Assembly (NCBI GenBank): GCA_036563895.1 | Contig: DATCLN010000152.1 | Span: forward strand, 1-27,324 | DNA from: ZCTH02-B3 sp036563895 | Lineage (GTDB): Bacteria > Bacillota > Bacilli > Paenibacillales > Paenibacillaceae | Direction: 5' to 3' | Length of the DNA: 27,324 nt | Part shown: piece after piece, positions 22,830-27,324 of the stretch | Position numbering within the stretch: the stretch's first letter is position 1 | Layout: every line of letters begins with the position of its first letter | The notes under the pieces: generated by a model | What the model was told of the DNA's origin: nothing | Database searches by the model: none | Seen by the model: the letters and a program-made list of their open reading frames with translations, nothing else | Program-made: the position numbers and the translations under genes

Positions 22830-23491
22830 CAGCTTTGATTTTCTCCGCCCTGCTGTTCCTGTCCCTCCTGATCTCCGCCCTCCTGTCCTTGCTGCCCTTG
22901 TTGTTGCTTCTGGTCCTGTTTCCGTTTCGGGTCCATCTCTTCCTTGACCACGCTCTGCAGCATTTTCATGATTTCCAGCTTGAACAGGGGGTTCTGGATC
23001 GCTTCCTGGACCGCGTTCATCATCTGGGCCCGGTATTCGCTGGTTTTGGTGGCTTCAAGGAACATGGCCTGCATTTCCGGTTCCTTCAGCACGCTGATCA
23101 GTTCCTTGCGGTAGGACGGATCCTTGATCAGTTCCTTGTGGATTTCCTTGTTCTGCTTGTTGACCGCCTTGGCGAATTCGCCGGCGAATTTCGGATCGGT
23201 CATGATCCGTTCCAGTTCCTTGGAGTACTCCGGCGACGTCAGTACGTTTTTGACGGTAACGCGGAGCTGTTCCTGATCCATGAGCGACAGCGCCTTGAGG
23301 CCGGTTCCCCGGCTGGCCTGCGCCTTCTCGATCGCCTGGATCGCTTCCTCGGACCCCAGAATGTCCACGACCATCGATTTCATGTCCTTGTAGCTCATCT
23401 GGCCGCCGCTGTCCGAAGGCTGCTGGCCGCATGCGGAAAGCACGGACAGCACAAGGGCCAGCATGGCTGCGGCGAACGGGCGGAAACGCAT
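22829..23491 (-). CDS. gerD: Spore germination lipoprotein GerD
   Basis: GerD scaffolds clustering of germinant receptors into the germinosome of the spore inner membrane. The 220-residue product has a lipoprotein signal peptide (hydrophobic 5-20, lipobox LSAC with C21), then a helical domain (MSYKDMKSMVVDILGSEEA to about 187) and a Gln/Gly/Glu-rich tail (188-220) that makes it longer than the approximately 185 residues of B. subtilis GerD. Start ATG at 23491 behind GAAAGGAG. Opposite strand to its neighbours, as in B. subtilis. Confidence 0.93.
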   Translation of the reverse strand: MRFRPFAAAMLALVLSVLSACGQQPSDSGGQMSYKDMKSMVVDILGSEEAIQAIEKAQASRGTGLKALSLMDQEQLRVTVKNVLTSPEYSKELERIMTDPKFAGEFAKAVNKQNKEIHKELIKDPSYRKELISVLKEPEMQAMFLEATKTSEYRAQMMNAVQEAIQNPLFKLEIMKMLQSVVKEEMDPKRKQDQKQQQGQQGQEGGDQEGQEQQGGENQS

Positions 23492-23529
23492 CGGACCGTC
23501 TCCTTTCCGCGGGAGAATGATGTTGGCTT

Positions 23530-23560
23530 TAGTATGCGATGACGGTTTTTTGAATATGTT
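23530..23560 (-). promoter_or_regulatory. Sigma-G-like promoter of gerD
   Basis: On the minus strand AACATA (23560-23555), 18 nt, then CATACTA (23536-23530), a perfect match to the sigma-G -10 pattern with a partial -35. gerD is a sigma-G gene in Bacillus subtilis. RNA would start about 32 nt before the ATG. Confidence 0.55.
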
Positions 23561-23590
23561 GTGGGGATTCATGGCTTTTTGGCGGGGACA

Positions 23591-23599
23591 TGGTAAAAT
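23591..23599 (+). promoter_or_regulatory. Extended -10 promoter of kbaA
   Basis: TGGTAAAAT (23591-23599) is an extended -10 with a weak -35 region. It gives a leader of about 20 nt before the TTG start at 23628 and is divergent from the gerD promoter. Confidence 0.45.
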
Positions 23600-23627
23600 G
23601 GAAGGAGCGGAAAGGAGAGGGCATGCG

Positions 23628-24398
23628 TTGACGCTTCGCAAATGGGCGAAATTGTTCGGGGCGACGCTGCTGGTCGGCGCGCTGGCCTACGTGGCGACGG
23701 GCGTTCCGCTGCAGGCGAGCGACCCCGAGTTTCGCAATGTGGGATTTCATGGATGGCTGTACAACATCTGGATGATGATCCTCAGCGGGCTCGCATTGGG
23801 CGCGGTGGCCCATTTGGGGTTTTTCGCCTACCTCATGCTCAATTACGTGGCCCGCAGCATGTTGCGGAAGCCGTATCTGTGGGTGGCTTTGCAAGGCTTC
23901 ACCACGGTGTTCGCCCTGGGGGAACTCGTCTACTGGCTGGCGGTGGAGGAGGGGCTTTCCGCCGCCGTGAAATGGACGGTGCCTGTGGCGCTCACGGCCG
24001 CGTCCGTGCTGGTGGCCTGGCGCAAGGTGCGCGAAACGTCGCGGGGGGCCTGGATTCCGGCACTGTTTTTCCTCATCGTGGGCACCCTCGTTGAAGCGGT
24101 CCCAGCTTTTCGCGTGTCGTTCCAGGAAGACAACGCCCTGTCGCTGGCCCTGAGCCTGGTGCCGCTGTTCGTCTGCAACGCGTACCAGCTCATGCGGCTG
24201 CATCGCGTTCTGGACCGGACGCCCCTTCTGCCGGCCGAAGGCGCCGGCGGCCAAGGGGGCGGAGGCGCGCGGACGGCGGGTGCCGGCGGCAAAACGAAAA
24301 AAGGCCGGGCCGGCCGTAGGCAGGCGCAGCCGTCCCGTCCGAACGCGAAGCGGGGCGCCGCCGGGGCGGATGCCACGGGCGGCCGCGCCGGGCGGTAA
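23628..24398 (+). CDS. kbaA: KinB-signalling pathway activation protein KbaA
   Basis: KbaA is a membrane protein needed for KinB to start the sporulation phosphorelay. Start at TTG 23628 (AAAGGAGAGG upstream) gives 256 residues. About six hydrophobic segments cover residues 7-185; the motif SDPEFRNVGFHGWLYNIWMM and the arrangement with gerD and pdaB support the call. From about residue 203 a Gly/Ala/Arg/Lys-rich tail of some 54 residues follows; the B. subtilis protein is about 198 residues, so this tail is an addition. Confidence 0.88.
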   Translation: MTLRKWAKLFGATLLVGALAYVATGVPLQASDPEFRNVGFHGWLYNIWMMILSGLALGAVAHLGFFAYLMLNYVARSMLRKPYLWVALQGFTTVFALGELVYWLAVEEGLSAAVKWTVPVALTAASVLVAWRKVRETSRGAWIPALFFLIVGTLVEAVPAFRVSFQEDNALSLALSLVPLFVCNAYQLMRLHRVLDRTPLLPAEGAGGQGGGGARTAGAGGKTKKGRAGRRQAQPSRPNAKRGAAGADATGGRAGR

Positions 24399-24586
24399 TC
24401 TGTCCCGGTGGAAGACGGCCGACGCGCCTGGAGAGCGTCCGCCGCGGGGACGGGCCGGCGGGCCGCGTCCGGACGGTCCCGTCCCGTAAGGTCCCGTGAG
24501 GCGATCAGCGGCCGCGCTTGGGGAATCCGCCGCGGGAGACGATCAGCGGCAGCGGAATACGTGTCCGCCCCGGAAGGCGGAAGCGG
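24399..24586. other. kbaA-pdaB convergent spacer
   Basis: 188 nt between two converging genes. CGATCAGCGGC occurs twice (about 24503-24513 and 24540-24550). TCCGCC/GGCGGA near 24565-24582 can form a hairpin directly after the pdaB stop, without a T-run. No gene seen. Confidence 0.4.
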
Positions 24587-25390
24587 TCAGTAGGGCGCCG
24601 CCAGCTGCGTCCAGGCGCTTCGGTCCTCGACCGCGCGGCCTTTCGTTTCCGTCTGGGCGAGCAGCTGGGAAACGGTCACGAATTCGTAGCCCTGTTCGCG
24701 GAGCCGGTCGATGATGACGGGCAGGGCCTCGTGGGTCTGCTTGACCGAGTCGCTGGCGTGCATCAGGATGATGTCGCCCGGATGGGCGCCGCTTACGACC
24801 CGGTCGATAATCGTCTGCACGCCCGGGTTTTTCCAGTCGCCGGAGTCGGTGTCCCACTGGATCACCCGGTAGCCGAGCTCGTCCGCGATGCGCAGCACCC
24901 GCTTGTCAAAGTCGCCGTTGGGCAGGCGGATGAGGCTGGGAGGCTTGCCGGTCAGTTCCGCCAGAATCCGGTGGGCGGTGCGGATCTGCCGGCGGATTTC
25001 GTCGTCCTCCAGCTGGCTGTAGTTTTCGTGCCGGTGGCCGTGGCTGCCGATTTCGAAACCGGCTTCCTGGATTTTGCGGACGATGTCCGGATGGGACTGG
25101 GCCCAGACCGAAGAGAGGAAAAAGGTGGCGTTCTGCACGTTCTTGCTTTTGAGCACTTCAAGGATCGGTTCGGCCCGTTTGTTGCCCCAGCTGATGTCGA
25201 AGGTGAGTGCCACCGCCTTGCGGTCCGTGGGCACACTGAACACGGCGGACGGGGTTTGTTCCTGGGGCGCGAACACGGAGATGTGTTCCTTTTCCACCCA
25301 GACGATGCCGAGGGAAAGAAAGGCGGCCAGTGAAATGAACAGGATTCGCTTCCATTTCCTCGCGTCGATGACGTAAAAATGAACGTTCAT
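24587..25390 (-). CDS. pdaB: Polysaccharide deacetylase family sporulation protein PdaB
   Basis: PdaB is needed late in sporulation for spore stability. The 267-residue product has an N-terminal membrane anchor (about 15-32) and a NodB domain: TFDIS with D65, H117-x3-H121 in GSHGHRHEN, RLPNG (155-159), WDTDSGDWKNP and LMHASD with H211. The first motif has one Asp instead of two, as I recall for the PdaB subgroup, so activity on peptidoglycan is uncertain. Start ATG at 25390, with GAAGGAA close by and GAAAGGAG further upstream. Minus strand, as in B. subtilis. Confidence 0.94.
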   Translation of the reverse strand: MNVHFYVIDARKWKRILFISLAAFLSLGIVWVEKEHISVFAPQEQTPSAVFSVPTDRKAVALTFDISWGNKRAEPILEVLKSKNVQNATFFLSSVWAQSHPDIVRKIQEAGFEIGSHGHRHENYSQLEDDEIRRQIRTAHRILAELTGKPPSLIRLPNGDFDKRVLRIADELGYRVIQWDTDSGDWKNPGVQTIIDRVVSGAHPGDIILMHASDSVKQTHEALPVIIDRLREQGYEFVTVSQLLAQTETKGRAVEDRSAWTQLAAPY

Positions 25391-25497
25391 GGGGTTCCTT
25401 CGGCTCCTTTCCCGCACCGAGGCGGACCCGGCTTGTTTACTTCCCATGATATGCCCGGCCCTGTCCGTTCATTCTCCACACGGGGAGAGATTGTCTC

Positions 25498-26124
25498 ATG
25501 TTTGGCAGAAGCGCGCTCTCGCAATATTGGGCGGACATTCGTCCGTATTTCGTTTTTTCCTTCATCCTGTTTTTCGCCAGCATGGTGGCCGGCGGCTCCA
25601 GCGTCGAATCCGGCTTTCTTGAGCGGCAGGTGGAGGCCCTGAGGGCGCTCGGCGATCTGGTGGGGCAGGCGGAAAATCCGCAGCTTTTCCTGTTTCTCAT
25701 CATTCTGCTGAACAACGTGTTCAAGGCGATTTTCACCATGTACGCCGGCGTCATTGTGTGCATCTGGCCCGTGGTCATGCTGGTGGCCAACGGGACGTTC
25801 CTGGGATATTTCCTGATCGACCAGGCGGGGGGAGCCGGGCTGAACCCGTGGCTGCTCCTGGCGGTGGGCATTTTGCCGCACGGCATCTTCGAGCTGACGG
25901 CGATCTTTCTGGCGTGCGCCTTCGGCATGCGTTTCGGCGTCATGCTCGTTCGCGGCATTTTCGGATCGCTGGCCGGCCGTCCGGATCCCTGGCGGGGATT
26001 CGTGCGCACGGCCTTCGGCTCCGTTCCGGCCGCGGTGCTCATCGCCGTCCTGCTTCTGGTGGCGGCGGTTGTGGAGAGCACGGTGACGGTGTGGCTGATC
26101 GCGCAGACGTACGGGGCCTCCTGA
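25498..26124 (+). CDS. SpoIIM/DUF95-family membrane protein
   Basis: A 208-residue integral membrane protein with about five hydrophobic segments (near 17-33, 64-82, 83-104, 115-145, 178-200). The central FTMYAGVIVCIWPVVMLVAN and GILPHGIFELTAIFLACAFG match the COG1300 (stage II sporulation protein M) family. True SpoIIM is part of the engulfment complex with SpoIID and SpoIIP, but family members of other function exist, so the role is open. ATG at 25498 after GGGGAGAG; divergent from pdaB. Confidence 0.82.
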   Translation: MFGRSALSQYWADIRPYFVFSFILFFASMVAGGSSVESGFLERQVEALRALGDLVGQAENPQLFLFLIILLNNVFKAIFTMYAGVIVCIWPVVMLVANGTFLGYFLIDQAGGAGLNPWLLLAVGILPHGIFELTAIFLACAFGMRFGVMLVRGIFGSLAGRPDPWRGFVRTAFGSVPAAVLIAVLLLVAAVVESTVTVWLIAQTYGAS

Positions 26125-26154
26125 CGGTTTGCGATTCCGGCGGATCCTGGCGGG

Positions 26155-26184
26155 TTCACCGCCCGCTTCCGGTTGTCATAAAAT
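26155..26184 (+). promoter_or_regulatory. Possible promoter of the small downstream gene
   Basis: TTCACC (26155-26160), 18 nt, TAAAAT (26179-26184). Both boxes are imperfect. Confidence 0.3.
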
Positions 26185-26187
26185 AAA

Positions 26188-26214
26188 CCGTTCTGATGCA
26201 TACCAGTAGAACGG
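26188..26214. promoter_or_regulatory. 7-bp dyad, operator or hairpin
   Basis: CCGTTCT (26188-26194) and AGAACGG (26208-26214) are perfect inverted repeats with a 13-nt spacer, at or just after the predicted RNA start. Could be a repressor site or a leader stem. Confidence 0.4.
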
Positions 26215-26311
26215 AAATTGTTTGCCGCTCGCGCGTAATGGGAGACGCCGCGCCGCACCGCGCGGACGCCGCCGCTTCGCCGCGGACGTGCGACAGGAGG
26301 CATCGCTTTAC

Positions 26312-26536
26312 ATGCTTGGCATGCTTTTTACGGACAAGGAATGCCGGGAGCTGGATTATTTGCTGCGCAAGGAATTGGACGAGCTCCTGTTGGAAATGAA
26401 CGACCGGCGCCTGGAGGGGCCGGTGCGGGAAGCCATCGCCAACCGGTACAAAACGATTTTCCGCATGTACGCCCGCATCGCATCGCCCAGGGACCTGTCG
26501 CGCTACGCCGCGGGCCTGCGTCCCCAGAAGAAATGA
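26312..26536 (+). CDS. Small conserved-looking protein, unknown function
   Basis: A 74-residue product from ATG 26312, with GGAGG about 11 nt upstream; ATG 26321 is an alternative. The sequence is helical, charged and Leu-rich (LFTDKECRELDYLLRKELDE, later YKTIFRMYARIASPRDLSRY), without membrane segment or cysteine motif beyond one Cys. I have an impression of similar small proteins in Paenibacillaceae but know no function. It is the last gene before the rRNA operon. Its last codons and stop lie in a 17-bp tandem duplication. Confidence 0.7.
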   Translation: MLGMLFTDKECRELDYLLRKELDELLLEMNDRRLEGPVREAIANRYKTIFRMYARIASPRDLSRYAAGLRPQKK

Positions 26537-26554
26537 TTCCCCAGAAGAAATGAT
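26521..26554 (+). repeat. 17-bp perfect tandem duplication at a stop codon
   Basis: TCCCCAGAAGAAATGAT occurs at 26521-26537 and again at 26538-26554. The first copy contains the TGA of the small protein. Confidence 0.9.
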
Positions 26555-26606
26555 TCGGCTTTCCTTTCCTTCACAAATCCGCCACGGCGCGGACCTGCGG
26601 ACCCCC

Positions 26607-26636
26607 TTGACTCGTTCCGCGGACCTGTGATAAATT
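26607..26636 (+). promoter_or_regulatory. rRNA promoter P1
   Basis: TTGACT (26607-26612), 18 nt to TAAATT (26631-26636), or 17 nt to ATAAAT. The -10 region shares CTGTGATAAATTA with P2. Lies about 315 nt before the 16S gene. Confidence 0.7.
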
Positions 26637-26639
26637 AGC

Positions 26640-26807
26640 TAACGCCCTCACCGAGGAGCTGTCCGGGAGACGGTCCGGACGCGGGAACACGGGCGCGGGA
26701 ACGCGCGCCAACCGGGTCTCGCGGCGGACGCCGATCCGGCGGTCACGGTGCGGGAAGCGGCGGCAAGGGACGAATGCGGAATGCGGGATTTCGGAAGAAA
26801 ATCCCTC
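26640..26807. other. Spacer between rRNA promoters
   Basis: 168 nt, GC-rich, with short runs such as GCGGGAACACGGGCGCGGGA. No gene, no clear stem. Confidence 0.5.
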
Positions 26808-26837
26808 TTGCAAAGTCCCGGTCGGCTGTGATAAATT
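26808..26837 (+). promoter_or_regulatory. rRNA promoter P2
   Basis: TTGCAA (26808-26813), 18 nt to TAAATT (26832-26837), or 17 nt to ATAAAT; the same layout and -10 region as P1. Confidence 0.7.
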
Positions 26838-26866
26838 ATATAAGTGCCGCCGCGAGGCGGCCGGCT

Positions 26867-26879
26867 CGCTCTTTGAAAA
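26867..26879 (+). promoter_or_regulatory. rRNA boxA antitermination site
   Basis: CGCTCTTTGAAAA closely matches the boxA consensus (TGYTCTTTGAAAA) bound by NusB-S10, in the rRNA leader about 70 nt before 16S. Confidence 0.75.
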
Positions 26880-26950
26880 CTGAACACCGAGCGCAAGACC
26901 TCGATTAATTCCTTTGCAACGCAACTCGGGCCACGATTGGCTTGACCCAT

Positions 26951-27324
<374 letters not shown>

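Noticed and set aside
25446..25476. Sigma-G-like boxes ATGATA-N18-CATTCTC before the SpoIIM-like gene
   Set aside because: The predicted RNA start would fall on the ribosome binding site at 25482-25489, and the -35 match is poor.

Overview
The window is chromosomal DNA from a GC-rich, endospore-forming member of the Bacilli, most likely Paenibacillaceae (relatives of Paenibacillus, Cohnella or Thermobacillus). Four things point there: the complete S10-spc-alpha ribosomal protein supercluster in Bacillus order with a KOW/L14e-like protein between map and infA; a zinc-type S14; the block cwlD-mrp/salA-gerD-kbaA-pdaB with the strand pattern known from Bacillus subtilis; and a 16S rRNA 5' end of Paenibacillus type. 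The species cannot be fixed from this sequence.

Layout. 1-415: end of an upstream unit (weak hairpin), a possible 29-residue membrane peptide, and a strong extended -10 promoter with a leader of about 145 nt that holds a four-codon minigene. 416-11085: rpsJ to secY. 11141-13111: adk, map, KOW protein, infA. 13205-15815: rpmJ, rpsM, rpsK, rpoA, rplQ, closed by a strong terminator at 15828-15865. 15907-16887: truA, directly after that terminator; the ecfA1-ecfA2-ecfT genes usually found here in Bacilli are missing. 16888-17980: rplM-rpsI with their own promoter, structured leader and terminator. 18069-20104: a promoter and the sulfate assimilation pair cysH-sat, with no APS kinase gene beside it. 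20116-25390: sporulation and germination genes cwlD, mrp, gerD (minus), kbaA and pdaB (minus), followed by a SpoIIM-like gene (25498-26124) and a small conserved-looking protein (26312-26536). 26607-27324: tandem rRNA promoters, boxA and the first 374 nt of a 16S rRNA gene.

How it works together. Most of the window builds the ribosome, RNA polymerase alpha, the SecY channel and the enzymes that trim new proteins (Map) or balance adenylates (Adk). The second part supports spore formation: KbaA feeds the KinB phosphorelay, CwlD makes cortex muramic lactam, PdaB is needed for late spore stability, and GerD is the germinosome lipoprotein. Sequence matches to sigma-E (cwlD) and sigma-G (gerD) promoters agree with this.

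No new multi-gene system is evident. The unusual items are: a 172-bp AT-rich nested inverted repeat at 21121-21292; a stretch of about 70 residues rich in Gly, Ser and Asp inside TruA; Gly-rich additions in Mrp, KbaA and GerD; several short tandem duplications at or near stop codons; a minigene in the S10 leader; and an Arg-to-Cys change in IF1.
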